DNA of 64,000 nt from an uncultured Psychroserpens sp. (GCA_947488655.1 CANKZZ010000001.1:558001-622000); one strand, 5' to 3'. Positions 9,601 through 18,865 are shown, counted from the first letter of the stretch. The notes: a model not told the origin generated them from the sequence alone. Numbers and translations: made by a program.

Positions 9601-10915
9601 ATTTTTATTTAAACATATAGATAATAGCGCACTCATTGTGTTTAGATGTCTTTTTGGAGCGTTGATTTTTCTAGAAAGTATTGGAGCAATTTTTACAGGA
9701 TGGTTAAAAAGAACGCTTGTAGATCCAGAGTTTACCTTTAATTTTATTGGCTTTGATTTTTTACAAACAATCCAAGGTGAGTGGATGTATGTACACTATA
9801 TTATTATGGGTATTTGTGGGTTATTTGTAATGGTAGGTTACAAGTATAGAATGAGTATGATAACCTTTACACTGTTATGGGCTGCAACCTATTTTATGCA
9901 AAAATCATCTTATAATAACCACTATTATTTTTTAATGATTTTAAGTGCAATTATGGTGTTTTTGCCAGCACATAAATATGCATCAATAGACGTTAAACAA
10001 AATCCAGATATTAAAAGTTTTTCGATGCCAAATTGGTGTCGTTGGGTGTTTATAATCCAATTATTTATTTTGTACACGTATGCCTCTATTGCTAAGATGT
10101 ACCCAGATTGGTTAGATTTGTCGGTACCTGAGTTGCTCATGAAAAGTAAGAAACATTATTTTCTCGTCGGAAATGTGCTACAACAAAAATTTGTCCATTA
10201 CCTTATAGCCTATGGCGGAATTTTATTTGACGGTCTTATCATCCCGCTTTTGCTATGGAAACGAACCAGGAAAGTAGCATTTTTTGCATCGATATTTTTT
10301 CATCTATTTAACTCGTTTATTTTTCAAGTTGGTATATTTCCGTATTTATCACTTGCTTTTGCGGTTTTCTTCTTTGAACCTAAAGTTATACAAAAGCTAT
10401 TTTTAAAACGTAAGCCATTATTTTCCGAAGAAAAAATTGAAGTACCAGTATATGCAACGGTATTTAAAACTGTTTTTGTGGCATATTTTATTATTCAAAT
10501 TGCCTTACCATTAAGACATCATTTTATAAAGGATAATGTATTATGGACAGAAGAAGGTCATAGACTTTCCTGGAGAATGATGCTGAGATCTAAAAGCGGA
10601 AACACAAGTTTTAGAGTCGTTGATAAAGCCTCTAATGCTGTTATACCTATAAAACTTGAAGATTATCTTAGTAAAAAACAAATACGATCTGTTAGTTCTA
10701 AACCAGATGTAATGTGGCAATTTGCACAACGATTAAAACGTGTTTATGCCGAAAAAGGTATGGATATAGCAGTTTATGTAAGAGCATATGTTAGGGTAAA
10801 TGGAAAAGACAGTAAACAGTTAATTGACCCAAATGTTGATCTTGCTAATGAAAAATGGAATCCCTTTAAACATCACGATTGGATTTTACCATCAAATCAA
10901 GACGAGAATAACTGA
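9593..10915 (+). CDS. HTTM domain membrane protein (vitamin K-dependent gamma-carboxylase-like)
   Basis: A 440-aa polytopic inner-membrane protein with several hydrophobic segments in the first 300 residues, then a soluble C-terminal part. The pattern (IVFRCLFG near the N-terminus, KSSYNNHYYFLM, YTYASIAKMYPDWL, FFHLFNSFIFQVGIFPY) is that of the HTTM family, distant relatives of gamma-glutamyl carboxylase. No bacterial substrate is firmly established and I do not assign one. It overlaps ribF by 8 nt and is followed by serS with its own promoter-like element. Confidence 0.8.
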   Translation: MNKFLFKHIDNSALIVFRCLFGALIFLESIGAIFTGWLKRTLVDPEFTFNFIGFDFLQTIQGEWMYVHYIIMGICGLFVMVGYKYRMSMITFTLLWAATYFMQKSSYNNHYYFLMILSAIMVFLPAHKYASIDVKQNPDIKSFSMPNWCRWVFIIQLFILYTYASIAKMYPDWLDLSVPELLMKSKKHYFLVGNVLQQKFVHYLIAYGGILFDGLIIPLLLWKRTRKVAFFASIFFHLFNSFIFQVGIFPYLSLAFAVFFFEPKVIQKLFLKRKPLFSEEKIEVPVYATVFKTVFVAYFIIQIALPLRHHFIKDNVLWTEEGHRLSWRMMLRSKSGNTSFRVVDKASNAVIPIKLEDYLSKKQIRSVSSKPDVMWQFAQRLKRVYAEKGMDIAVYVRAYVRVNGKDSKQLIDPNVDLANEKWNPFKHHDWILPSNQDENN

Positions 10916-10923
10916 CAATTCAT

Positions 10924-10970
10924 TAATTTTGGCGTTTCAAAATATAGACACCTCATTACATTGATGAGGT
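10924..10970 (+). promoter_or_regulatory. Promoter -7 element and leader hairpin of serS
   Basis: TAATTTTG at 10924-10931 matches the TAnnTTTG consensus. About 19 nt further is ACCTCAT-tacattg-ATGAGGT (10950-10970), a perfect 7-bp hairpin in the predicted leader without a following T-tract. It may be a leader structure rather than a terminator for the upstream gene. Confidence 0.4.
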
Positions 10971-10992
10971 AAATTTAATATACAATTTTATC

Positions 10993-12261
10993 ATGTTACA
11001 AGTTGCTTTTATTAGAGATCACAAAGAGGATGTAATTAATCGTTTGGCTAAACGAAATTTTGATGCTACACAATTAATTGATGATGTTATTTCAATGGAT
11101 GAGAAGCGCAGACAATTGCAAACACAATTAGATAATACGCTTGCCGAATCTAATTCACTGTCTAAAGAAATTGGCGACTTATATAAATCTGGAAAAGCAG
11201 CAGAAGCTAATGTGCTTAAAGAAAAAACGTCTCAACTTAAAGAAGATTCTAAGTCTTTAAACGACCAGTTAAACCAAACGTCTAATGCGCTTACAGATTT
11301 GTTGTATAAAATTCCTAATGTGCCTCATGAGAGTGTGCCTAAGGGCAACTCAGACCAAGATAATGAAGAGATTTTTAATGAAGGTGATGTGCCAAAACTT
11401 TTTGAAGGTGCAATGCCTCACTGGGAATTAGCAAAAAAATATGATATCATTGATTTTGAATTAGGAAATAAAATATCTGGTGCTGGTTTTCCTGTGTATA
11501 AAGGAAAAGGCGCTAGGTTACAACGTGCATTGATTGCATATTTTTTAGATAAAAATACAGCTGCTGGCTATACAGAGTATCAATTACCGCATTTAGTTAA
11601 TGAAGCGTCTTGTTACGGTACTGGTCAATTACCAGATAAAGAAGGTCAAATGTATCATGACTCTAGAGACGATTTGTATTTAATACCTACTGCAGAAGTG
11701 CCAGGAACAAACGTGTTTAGAGATGTATTGTTGGCAGAAAGTGATTTGCCAATTGGCATTACAGGTTATACACCATGTTTTAGAAGAGAAGCAGGTAGTT
11801 ATGGTGCGCATGTGAGAGGATTAAATAGGTTACACCAATTTGATAAAGTAGAAATTATTAGAGTGGAGCATCCAGATAATTCATATAACGCTTTTAATGG
11901 TATGATTGAGCATGTTAAAAACATTTTACGTGAGTTAAAATTACCTTATAGAATTTTACGTTTATGTGGTGGAGACACAGGTTTTCCTGCAGCCATGACG
12001 TATGATTTTGAAGTGTTTTCTACAGCTCAAGATCGTTGGTTAGAGATTTCTAGTGTTTCTAATTTTGAATCTTACCAAGCTAATCGTTTGCGTTTACGTT
12101 TTAAAAACAGTGATGGTAAAAATGAATTGGCACATACATTAAACGGAAGTTCATTAGCGTTACCTCGAGTTTTAGCAGGTATTTTAGAGAACTACCAAAC
12201 TGAAGATGGTATAAATATCCCAGAAGTTTTAATTCCATATACAGGATTTGACAAAATATAA
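10993..12261 (+). CDS. serS: Seryl-tRNA synthetase
   Basis: Charges tRNA-Ser with serine. At 422 aa it has the usual layout: an N-terminal antiparallel coiled-coil arm that binds the tRNA (about 30-110, rich in K/E/L/Q), then the class II catalytic core. That core contains the TAEVPGTN serine-binding loop (about 233), motif 2 (FRREAGSYGAHVRGLNRLHQF, about 262-282) and motif 3 (LNGSSLALPRVLAGILENYQ, about 382-401). It is followed 43 nt later by a strong terminator. Confidence 0.97.
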   Translation: MLQVAFIRDHKEDVINRLAKRNFDATQLIDDVISMDEKRRQLQTQLDNTLAESNSLSKEIGDLYKSGKAAEANVLKEKTSQLKEDSKSLNDQLNQTSNALTDLLYKIPNVPHESVPKGNSDQDNEEIFNEGDVPKLFEGAMPHWELAKKYDIIDFELGNKISGAGFPVYKGKGARLQRALIAYFLDKNTAAGYTEYQLPHLVNEASCYGTGQLPDKEGQMYHDSRDDLYLIPTAEVPGTNVFRDVLLAESDLPIGITGYTPCFRREAGSYGAHVRGLNRLHQFDKVEIIRVEHPDNSYNAFNGMIEHVKNILRELKLPYRILRLCGGDTGFPAAMTYDFEVFSTAQDRWLEISSVSNFESYQANRLRLRFKNSDGKNELAHTLNGSSLALPRVLAGILENYQTEDGINIPEVLIPYTGFDKI

Positions 12262-12303
12262 ATGACATATTATTTGTAAGAAAAATAATATGTTTTATCG
12301 TTT

Positions 12304-12347
12304 AAATGCTAAAAAATGACGTTGTTCAACGATTTTTTAGCATTTTT
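12304..12347 (+). terminator. Intrinsic terminator after serS
   Basis: AAATGCTAAAAAAT pairs with ATTTTTTAGCATTT and is followed by T residues: a long, strong stem. Confidence 0.85.
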
Positions 12348-12409
12348 CTTTGTTTTTTAAATTTAAATTAAGAGGTTAGTAATCCAATTGAGAATCAACC
12401 TACTTAATC

Positions 12410-12478
12410 ATGAAAAATATAAAACGAATAGTACTACTTGCAGTTTTAGTAGTTGTGGCGAGCAAAGTTTTTTTCTAA
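12410..12478 (+). CDS. Putative 22-aa hydrophobic peptide
   Basis: An ATG ORF of 22 codons plus TAA, too short for the ORF track. It encodes MKNIKRIVLLAVLVVVASKVFF: a basic N-terminus followed by a single hydrophobic stretch, as in small single-pass membrane proteins. It stands alone between the serS terminator and its own downstream terminator (12575-12606), so the region looks like a separate short transcription unit. I see no strict consensus promoter. It could instead be chance, or the unit could be a small RNA. Confidence 0.45.
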   Translation: MKNIKRIVLLAVLVVVASKVFF

Positions 12479-12574
12479 AAACTTTTTCTTACCTAAATCT
12501 AATTAAAGAACGCCAAACAGAATAACTGAATCATTTTGTAAAGAATAGATTAATAGCACATTTATTTTGTCGGT

Positions 12575-12606
12575 AATGCCTAAACTAACGTTTAGGCATT
12601 TTTTTT
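12575..12606 (+). terminator. Intrinsic terminator after the small peptide unit
   Basis: AATGCCTAAAC-taac-GTTTAGGCATT followed by eight T. No annotated gene ends nearby except the 22-codon ORF, which argues that the interval 12350-12606 is transcribed. Confidence 0.85.
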
Positions 12607-12694
12607 GCGCTCTATTTGAGATTGTAAAGAGTAGTGTAATATTAAACCAAAGTCTATATAAATAATTATAAAAACATTCACAATATCTGGATAT

Positions 12695-12702
12695 TACATT
12701 TG
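12695..12702 (+). promoter_or_regulatory. Promoter -7 element of the TPR gene
   Basis: TACATTTG matches TAnnTTTG and lies 25 nt before the ATG at 12728. No good -33 TTG is present at 17-21 nt spacing. Confidence 0.5.
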
Positions 12703-12727
12703 TTATATTTACATAAATAAAATTAAT

Positions 12728-14509
12728 ATGCGTCAAATAATATTATGTCTAACCTTATTATCATGTGGTTTTTTGTTCTCGCAAAGCGAACAATTGGCAG
12801 ATGATTATTTTAAACGTGGCGAATTTGATAAAGCACTCTTGTCTTACCAAAAGTTAAATGAGAAAAAAAGAAACTCAAAATATATTGATAAAATAATCGA
12901 AACGTTACAACAACTAGAGCGTTATGATGAAGCTCAAGAGGAGATTTTGAGACGAATGAAAGAGATAAAATATCCTCCATTATTAGTAGAGTTAGGATAT
13001 AATTATCAACTTAAAGATAGTTTAGAATTAGCCAAAAAATATTACCTAGAAGCCATAGCTAAAGTTGAAGAAAGACCAGCATATACATATGGTATTGCTA
13101 AAAAATTTGAGGATCACTCTTTGTTAGATGAAGCACTGCTTACCTATAAAAAAGGTATGGAGCTAAATCCAGATTATAATTTTAATATGCAAATGGCGCG
13201 TATTTATGGAGAGCAAGGTAATATAGAGTTATTGTTCTCTAATTATTTAGATTATGTAGAGTTTAAACCAGAATTTATCTCTACCGCAAAACGAGCTTTT
13301 AGCGATTTTGTGTCTGAGAATAAGGACAATGAAAATAACCTTACCCTAAAAACATTGTTATTAAAAAAATCGCAATCAAATCCACAACCATTCTGGAACG
13401 ATATGTTGAGTTGGCTTTACATACAGCAAAAAGAGTACAACAAAGCATTTATTCAAGAAAAAGCAATATATCGTCGCTCTAGAGAAAGTTTAAGTAGAAT
13501 TATTGATTTAGCTTTAACCACAGTAAAGCAAAAAGATTATAAAAGTGCTAACTCTATTTTTGAGTTTGTTTTAGAAAATTCACAAGATATAAATACGGTT
13601 TTAACTGCACATCAATACATGTTAGAAATTGATATTGAAAATGCAGGTACAAACCAAAAACTTTTATCTGAGATAGATGAAAAGTTTAATAAATTATTTT
13701 TTGAGTTTGGTAAATACGAACAAACAATTGCGCTTCAAATTGCCTACGGAAATTTTATAGCCTTCAATAAACAGCAGCCAAAAGAAGCTAGTGATTTTTT
13801 AAAAAAGAGTTTAGAATTAAATTTATCAACTTTTCAAGAAGCAACTGTAAAGTTAAAATTGGGAGATATATTGGTGTTTCAAGAGCGATTTAATGAAGCC
13901 TTAATTTATTATACGCAAATACAAACCAATTTAAAAAACAGTACAATCTCACAAGAAGCACGTTTTAAAGTAGCTAAAACTAGCTATTATAAAGGCGATT
14001 TTGAGTGGGCAGAATCACAATTAAAAATTTTAAAGTCATCAACGTCGCAATTAATTGCTAATGACGCTTTAGAGTTAAAATTACTTATTAGTGACAACAA
14101 AGATGAAGACTCATTACAAACTGCTTTAAAACTATACTCAAAGGCAGACTTAATGTCATTTCAAAATAAAAATAGCGAAGCCATTACGCTTCTAGATAAA
14201 ATTTTAACTGAACATAAGGGAGAATCTATTGAAGATCAAGCATTATATATGCAGGCTAAACTTTATGAAAAGACTAAGCAAATAGATAAAGCAGTTGCTA
14301 ATTACGAATATATCATCGCAAATTACAGAGACGAGATTCTTGCAGATGATTCACATTTTTACTTAGCAGAACTCTATCAAGATCGTTTAGCACAACCCGA
14401 AAAGGCTAAGGTGCTTTATGAGAATATTATATTTAATCATGAAGATAGTATTTATTTTATAGAAGCGAGAAAGCGTTTTAGGATGTTGCGTGGTGATGCG
14501 ATAAATTAG
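12728..14509 (+). CDS. Tetratricopeptide-repeat protein, exported
   Basis: A 593-aa protein with a signal peptide (about residues 1-18, ending FLFSQ), so periplasmic or envelope-associated. Nearly the whole mature part is helical TPR-type repeats, with clear units such as ADDYFKRGEFDKALLSYQKL near the N-terminus and EDQALYMQAKLYEKTKQIDK near the C-terminus. The repeat scaffold implies protein-protein interaction; the partner is unknown. Related TPR proteins near rsmA/mgtE are common in flavobacteria. A small hypothetical gene follows after 17 nt and is probably co-transcribed. Confidence 0.85.
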   Translation: MRQIILCLTLLSCGFLFSQSEQLADDYFKRGEFDKALLSYQKLNEKKRNSKYIDKIIETLQQLERYDEAQEEILRRMKEIKYPPLLVELGYNYQLKDSLELAKKYYLEAIAKVEERPAYTYGIAKKFEDHSLLDEALLTYKKGMELNPDYNFNMQMARIYGEQGNIELLFSNYLDYVEFKPEFISTAKRAFSDFVSENKDNENNLTLKTLLLKKSQSNPQPFWNDMLSWLYIQQKEYNKAFIQEKAIYRRSRESLSRIIDLALTTVKQKDYKSANSIFEFVLENSQDINTVLTAHQYMLEIDIENAGTNQKLLSEIDEKFNKLFFEFGKYEQTIALQIAYGNFIAFNKQQPKEASDFLKKSLELNLSTFQEATVKLKLGDILVFQERFNEALIYYTQIQTNLKNSTISQEARFKVAKTSYYKGDFEWAESQLKILKSSTSQLIANDALELKLLISDNKDEDSLQTALKLYSKADLMSFQNKNSEAITLLDKILTEHKGESIEDQALYMQAKLYEKTKQIDKAVANYEYIIANYRDEILADDSHFYLAELYQDRLAQPEKAKVLYENIIFNHEDSIYFIEARKRFRMLRGDAIN

Positions 14510-14526
14510 ATCTAGCACGTTGATGA

Positions 14527-14949
14527 ATGAGATTATTTAAAAAGAAACCTAAGTTTGATTACAGAGATTTGCTATCCAAATTAGAGGATGGAGATAAAAA
14601 TGTGATAAATAGCTTATTATGGTCACCAAAAAATAAAGTTGTTAATCATTTACCTATTTCAACAGAGCTTATTCAAAAGCTTAAAGCAAAACAAAATACC
14701 GATAAATTAAAAATTCATAAAAAATTTCAAAAAGGATATTTTGAGTTAATAATTTTAGAAATTACTTATACAGATAGTGACGTCCCATACAGTCCAATAA
14801 TTATAGACAATCGTAATGGTAAAATTATAGGTATTATGTTACCTTTTAATGAATTGATTACGCATTTAACAAATAAGGAAAATAAAGCGATTAATAGTTT
14901 GGCAGTTGAATGGACAAGCTTCGTTATAAACCACAGATTAGGAAAATAA
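14527..14949 (+). CDS. Hypothetical protein
   Basis: A 140-aa soluble protein that I do not recognise. It starts MRLFKKKPKFDYRDLL, is rich in lysine at the N-terminus, and has a beta-strand-like middle (YFELIILEITYTDSD) with a possible hydrophobic strand FGKIIGIM-like around residue 100. No signal peptide, membrane helix or catalytic motif is visible. It lies 17 nt after the TPR gene on the same strand, so it may be the distal gene of that operon. Confidence 0.6.
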   Translation: MRLFKKKPKFDYRDLLSKLEDGDKNVINSLLWSPKNKVVNHLPISTELIQKLKAKQNTDKLKIHKKFQKGYFELIILEITYTDSDVPYSPIIIDNRNGKIIGIMLPFNELITHLTNKENKAINSLAVEWTSFVINHRLGK

Positions 14950-15036
14950 AAATAAAATAATGACGTAAGGCAACTACGCATTATCATAAACTGTAAAACT
15001 CACTATTATTTTACGTTACATCATACCTTTTTTAAA

Positions 15037-15544
15037 ATGCCAATAGCGGAAACCAAACGTCTTATCCTCTCTAAAATCACAGTAGATGATGCACCATTTA
15101 TTCTACAATTGATGAATACACCAGATTGGCTTAAATATATAGGCGATCGTAATATTAAAACTGTTGAAGCTGCTGCTGAGTACATAAAAAACAATCAACT
15201 CAAATGTTATGATGAGCATGGTTATGGTTATTACAAAATGCAAATTAAAGCTCAAAACCTAAAAACGATTGTGCGGATTATTAAAACGCGATGAGTTAGA
15301 CCACATTGATATTGGGTTTTCAATGCTACCCAAATATCATGGTCAAGGTTATGGATATGAAGCAGCAAGTCAAGTTTTAAAACTTGCTAAAAATCAATTT
15401 GGGATAAAAAGCATTTGCGCAATTACACTTCTAATAAATAAACCATCTATTCAACTTTTGGAAAAATTAGGCTTATCTTACCAAAAAACAGTAAAACCCT
15501 TTGATGACGACGAAGAACTTCTGTTATTTGCAAAAGATTTATAA
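15037..15544 (+). pseudogene. GNAT family N-acetyltransferase, RimJ/RimL-like, frameshifted
   Basis: Two ORFs in different frames together make one acetyltransferase of normal length. Frame 1 (15037-15294) gives the N-terminal half, beginning MPIAETKRLILSKIT. The other frame (from about 15269 to 15544) gives CGLLKRDELDHIDIGF, the acetyl-CoA-binding HGQGYGYEA loop and the C-terminal helix/strand. The junction lies at ACGATTGTGCGGA (15266-15278), where homologues of this family usually have a Gly-hydrophobic-Cys-Gly run. A net loss equivalent to 2 nt (for example 5 nt deleted) would explain it. It could be a true pseudogene or a sequencing/assembly error; ribosomal frameshifting is less likely because no slippery heptamer is visible. 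Confidence 0.75.
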
Positions 15545-15613
15545 TATATACTCTTTCCTCATCATTTCATTTAATGTCATATAAAACCATGAGGAATTTA
15601 CAAAAACAAGACA

Positions 15614-15940
15614 ATGATTATATATAATATTACAATTAATATAGACGATTCTGTTCACGATCAATGGTTAGAGTGGATGAAGACAGAACATATTCCGCAG
15701 GTATTAGGAACAGGGAAATTTGAAAAAGCAACCTTATCTCAAGTTATGGTAGATGAAGAAATGGGAGGTCAAACCTATTCAGTTCAATATCGTTCATACT
15801 CAAGAGAAGCATTAGATGCTTACTATAAAGAAGATGCAGATAGGTTACGACAAGAAGGATTAAAAAAATTTGCAGATAAAATGTTAGCTTTTAGAACTGA
15901 GCTTAAAATTGTAGATGAGTTTAATGTTAAGTTTACTTAA
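15614..15940 (+). CDS. DUF4286 family protein
   Basis: A 108-aa small soluble protein starting MIIYNITINIDDSVHDQWLEWM, with the HIPQVLGTGKFEKA segment and QTYSVQYR strand typical of DUF4286, a ferredoxin-like alpha/beta fold related to dimeric alpha-beta barrel proteins. Its function is unknown. In many flavobacteria it lies next to a TPR gene and rsmA, as here. No metal- or heme-binding residues can be assigned. Confidence 0.85.
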   Translation: MIIYNITINIDDSVHDQWLEWMKTEHIPQVLGTGKFEKATLSQVMVDEEMGGQTYSVQYRSYSREALDAYYKEDADRLRQEGLKKFADKMLAFRTELKIVDEFNVKFT

Positions 15941-16135
15941 CTAAATTATTAGTCAAAACATAATGTGCAATAGACAACATTATAAGAGACTATAGAATTA
16001 ATTAAATTATAATTTTAAAAGAGTAATAGCTCAATATAAATTTTTTATCTAAGTGTTTTTTAAAAAAAAGATTTAGAGTAAGAAAATAGTAGTATATATG
16101 CGCTTTCGCGATAAAAAACAATAAATTAAAATAAC

Positions 16136-16930
16136 GTGTCAAACAATCATCAAGTAAAAGCAAAAAAACATTTAGGACAACATTTTTTAAATGATGAGAA
16201 TATAGCTAGAGATATTGCAGATACCTTAACTTTAGAAGGTTATAAGCAGGTTTTAGAAATAGGTCCAGGAACAGGTGTTTTAACAAAGTATTTACTCAAA
16301 AAAGATATAAAGACACATGTTATAGAAATCGATTCAGAATCTGTAGAATTTCTTAAAGCAAATTATCTCAATTTGGCAAATCGTGTACATGAAGAAGATT
16401 TTTTAAAATATGATTTAAACCATATTTTTAATAATGAGCCTTTTGCTATTATTGGCAATTTCCCATATAATATCTCTACACAAATTGTCTTTAAAACTTT
16501 AGAGATGCGAGAGCAAATCCCAGAGTTTGCAGGTATGTTTCAAAAAGAAGTTGCAGCAAGAATTTGTTCAAAAGAAGGCTCTAAAGTTTACGGTATTATG
16601 TCTGTATTGGTACAAGCGTTTTATGATGCAGAGTATCTATTCACAGTGCCACCAACCGTTTTTACGCCACCACCAAGAGTTGAGTCTGGTGTGTTAATAC
16701 TTAAACGAAAAGATGACTTTTCATTACCTGTTGACGAAAAACTATTTTTTAGAGTAGTAAAAACTGCATTTCAGCAACGTAGAAAAACATTACGTAATAG
16801 TTTAAAAAGCTTCAATCTTTCAGATAATTTAAAAGCAAATGTTATATTTGGCAAACGTCCAGAACAACTAAGCGTAGATGCTTTTATAGAATTAACGCAA
16901 CGTATTGAAAACGACGATAATCAAGATTAA
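16136..16930 (+). CDS. rsmA: 16S rRNA (adenine1518/1519-N6)-dimethyltransferase
   Basis: Dimethylates two adjacent adenines in the 3'-terminal hairpin of 16S rRNA (KsgA). The start is GTG 16136, giving [20 protein letters not shown], which places the conserved KKHLGQHFL block at residues 10-18. The SAM-binding motif [16 protein letters not shown] follows at about 40-55, and the NFPYNIST catalytic motif (N/D-PPY type) at about 108-115. The 264-aa length is standard. mgtE starts 39 nt downstream on the same strand. Confidence 0.96.
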   Translation: MSNNHQVKAKKHLGQHFLNDENIARDIADTLTLEGYKQVLEIGPGTGVLTKYLLKKDIKTHVIEIDSESVEFLKANYLNLANRVHEEDFLKYDLNHIFNNEPFAIIGNFPYNISTQIVFKTLEMREQIPEFAGMFQKEVAARICSKEGSKVYGIMSVLVQAFYDAEYLFTVPPTVFTPPPRVESGVLILKRKDDFSLPVDEKLFFRVVKTAFQQRRKTLRNSLKSFNLSDNLKANVIFGKRPEQLSVDAFIELTQRIENDDNQD

Positions 16931-16969
16931 AAATTTGTCATTTCGGGCAGAGAGAAACTTCAAAACCTC

Positions 16970-18340
16970 ATGATCGAAGAAAGAGAAAATAGTCAATTTG
17001 AATTAACAGATGCTCTTATAGAGCAAGTAGAACTTTGTGTCGAAACTAAAGACGATAAAGAACTCAAACGTGTGCTTAATGAATTCCATTTTGCAGATGT
17101 AGCTGAGATTCTAGACGAATTAGATCTCGAAGATTCTGTTTACGTAATTAAATTACTAAACTCCGAAACTACATCAGAAATCCTTATGGAACTCGATGAG
17201 GATATACGAGAAAAAGTACTTAAAAATCTTTCTACAAAAGAAATTGCCGAAGAGGTAGAAGAGTTAGACACAGATGACGCTGCAGATATGATTGCAGAGT
17301 TGCCAGAAGAGCGTCAAGCCGAAGTAATCTCGCAAATTGAAAATCAAGAACACAGAGAAGAAATTACAGAGCTACTAGCTTATGATGATGACACAGCTGG
17401 TGGTCTTATGGCAAAAGAGCTTGTAAAAGTTTATGAAACCTGGACAGTTGCAGGATGTTTACGTCGTATTAGAGGTCAGGCAAAAGATGTCACTAGAGTA
17501 CACTCAATTTATGTAGTTAATAAAGAAGATAAACTCATAGGACGCTTATCTCTAAAAGATTTAATTGTTGCAAAAAGCGAGCAAAAAATAGCAGATATAG
17601 CCAAAGACACAGTAGATTACGTCAACGTGCATGACGATGCAGAGGTCGTAGCCAAAGTAATGTCTAAATACGATTTAGAAGCTATTCCTGTGGTTGATGA
17701 TAATCAAATTCTCGTTGGTAGAATTACCATTGATGATATTGTAGATGTTTTAAAAGAAGAAGCAGAGAAAGATTACCAAATGGCAGCTGGTATTACAGGA
17801 GATGTCGAGGCAGATGATAGTATAATAGAACTCACCAGAGCAAGACTTCCATGGCTCGTTTTAGGACTCTTTGGAGGATTAGGTAGTGTATTTATTATGA
17901 AAGGATTTGAGGACGTTATGGAAACCGTACCATCTTTATTCTTTTACACTCCATTAATTGCAGCAATGGCAGGTAATGTAGGTGTACAATCAAGCGCAAT
18001 TATAGTTCAAGGTATAGCCAATGACAATGTTAAAGGCAGCATAGGAAGCAGGTTATTAAAAGAAGTAGGCTTAAGTCTCATTAATGGCTTTGTCTTAGCT
18101 TTACTCGTTATACTATTTGGTTTTATTATTGGTCAAAATACAACAGAGAGTCTCGCCATAGCAGTATCAATGATGTCTGTTATTGTAGTAGCAGCACTAG
18201 TTGGCACCTTTGTCCCAATCATACTAGATAAACGAGGTATAGATCCAGCAATTGCAACAGGACCATTTATTACTACTAGTAATGATATATTAGGTATATA
18301 CCTCTTTTTTGTGCTTTCAGGATTAATTATTGGTTTCTAA
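16970..18340 (+). CDS. mgtE: Magnesium transporter MgtE
   Basis: A 456-aa Mg2+ channel of the inner membrane. The cytoplasmic N-domain (about 1-130) is extremely acidic (ELDTDDAADMIAELPEE), followed by tandem CBS domains (about 135-265) that sense cytoplasmic Mg2+. A C-terminal pore domain has five hydrophobic helices (about 290-456), including the conserved PLIAAMAGNVGVQSSAI segment and TTSNDILGIYLFF near the end. It lies directly downstream of rsmA. Confidence 0.96.
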   Translation: MIEERENSQFELTDALIEQVELCVETKDDKELKRVLNEFHFADVAEILDELDLEDSVYVIKLLNSETTSEILMELDEDIREKVLKNLSTKEIAEEVEELDTDDAADMIAELPEERQAEVISQIENQEHREEITELLAYDDDTAGGLMAKELVKVYETWTVAGCLRRIRGQAKDVTRVHSIYVVNKEDKLIGRLSLKDLIVAKSEQKIADIAKDTVDYVNVHDDAEVVAKVMSKYDLEAIPVVDDNQILVGRITIDDIVDVLKEEAEKDYQMAAGITGDVEADDSIIELTRARLPWLVLGLFGGLGSVFIMKGFEDVMETVPSLFFYTPLIAAMAGNVGVQSSAIIVQGIANDNVKGSIGSRLLKEVGLSLINGFVLALLVILFGFIIGQNTTESLAIAVSMMSVIVVAALVGTFVPIILDKRGIDPAIATGPFITTSNDILGIYLFFVLSGLIIGF

Positions 18341-18349
18341 ACTTTTTTT

Positions 18350-18426
18350 GGCGTTTCCTTTACAGGTCGTGCTCTCGCAAGTCGCTCTCTTTGAGGAGCT
18401 CCAACAATTGCTCCATCACTAACGCA
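18350..18426. repeat. Possible dispersed intergenic element (GGCGTT ... AACGC)
   Basis: The 77-bp spacer after mgtE is noticeably richer in G+C than its surroundings. It begins GGCGTTTCC and ends AACGC, with internal GGTCGTGCTCTCGCAAG and GAGGAGCTCC. From memory, similar GGCGTT...TCGxGCT stretches recur between flavobacterial genes, but this window holds only one copy, so repeat status is unproven. Confidence 0.3.
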
Positions 18427-18463
18427 GAAATTCGTAATTTTAAAGTCATAAGTTCTATTAATT

Positions 18464-18829
18464 ATGAAGCCAATCAATATAAAAAATAAACACAAACTTT
18501 TTTCAAAACAATGGCATCCACATCGTATAGCTACGGTAGATAATATGCAAGTTATACTCGCTAAAATAAAAGGCGAATTTGTATGGCATAGTCATGAAGA
18601 CGAAGACGAGTTATTTCAAGTCATTAAAGGCACACTTTATATGCAATTTAGAGATAGGACAGAAGTCGTTAACGAAGGCGAAATTATAGTTGTACCAAAA
18701 GGTGTAGAGCATAATCCATCCACAAAAGATGGCGAAGAAGTACATCTTCTCTTATTTGAAAAACTAAGCACAGCACACACAGGAAAAGTAAAAGCCGACA
18801 TGACACAAACTGTATATCCTGAGATATAA
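18464..18829 (+). CDS. Cupin domain protein (mannose-6-phosphate isomerase-like)
   Basis: A 121-aa single-domain cupin. Motif 1 reads GEFVWHSHEDEDELFQVIKG, with the HxH and Glu metal ligands and the trailing Gly. Motif 2 reads VPKGVEHNPSTKDG, with the expected His. It is a small cytoplasmic protein whose ligand or reaction cannot be deduced; homologues are often annotated as mannose-6-phosphate isomerase-like without evidence for that activity. It is followed by a short hairpin (18843-18865). Confidence 0.88.
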   Translation: MKPINIKNKHKLFSKQWHPHRIATVDNMQVILAKIKGEFVWHSHEDEDELFQVIKGTLYMQFRDRTEVVNEGEIIVVPKGVEHNPSTKDGEEVHLLLFEKLSTAHTGKVKADMTQTVYPEI

Positions 18830-18842
18830 TCATTCTAAAATT

Positions 18843-18865
18843 CCTTCCCTTTTTTTAAGGGAAGG
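18843..18865 (+). terminator. Possible terminator after the cupin gene
   Basis: CCTTCCCTT-ttttt-AAGGGAAGG is a perfect 9-bp stem 13 nt after the stop. The downstream run is T/A mixed rather than pure T. Confidence 0.5.

Noticed and set aside
12503-12736. 77-aa minus-strand ORF between serS and the TPR gene
   Set aside because: It crosses a strong plus-strand terminator and the TPR promoter, has Cys/Tyr/Asn-rich random-looking composition and overlaps the real gene start.
16098-16110. GCGCTTTCGCGA before rsmA as a repeat element
   Set aside because: Only one copy of this type was found in the window, and no inverted partner is close by.
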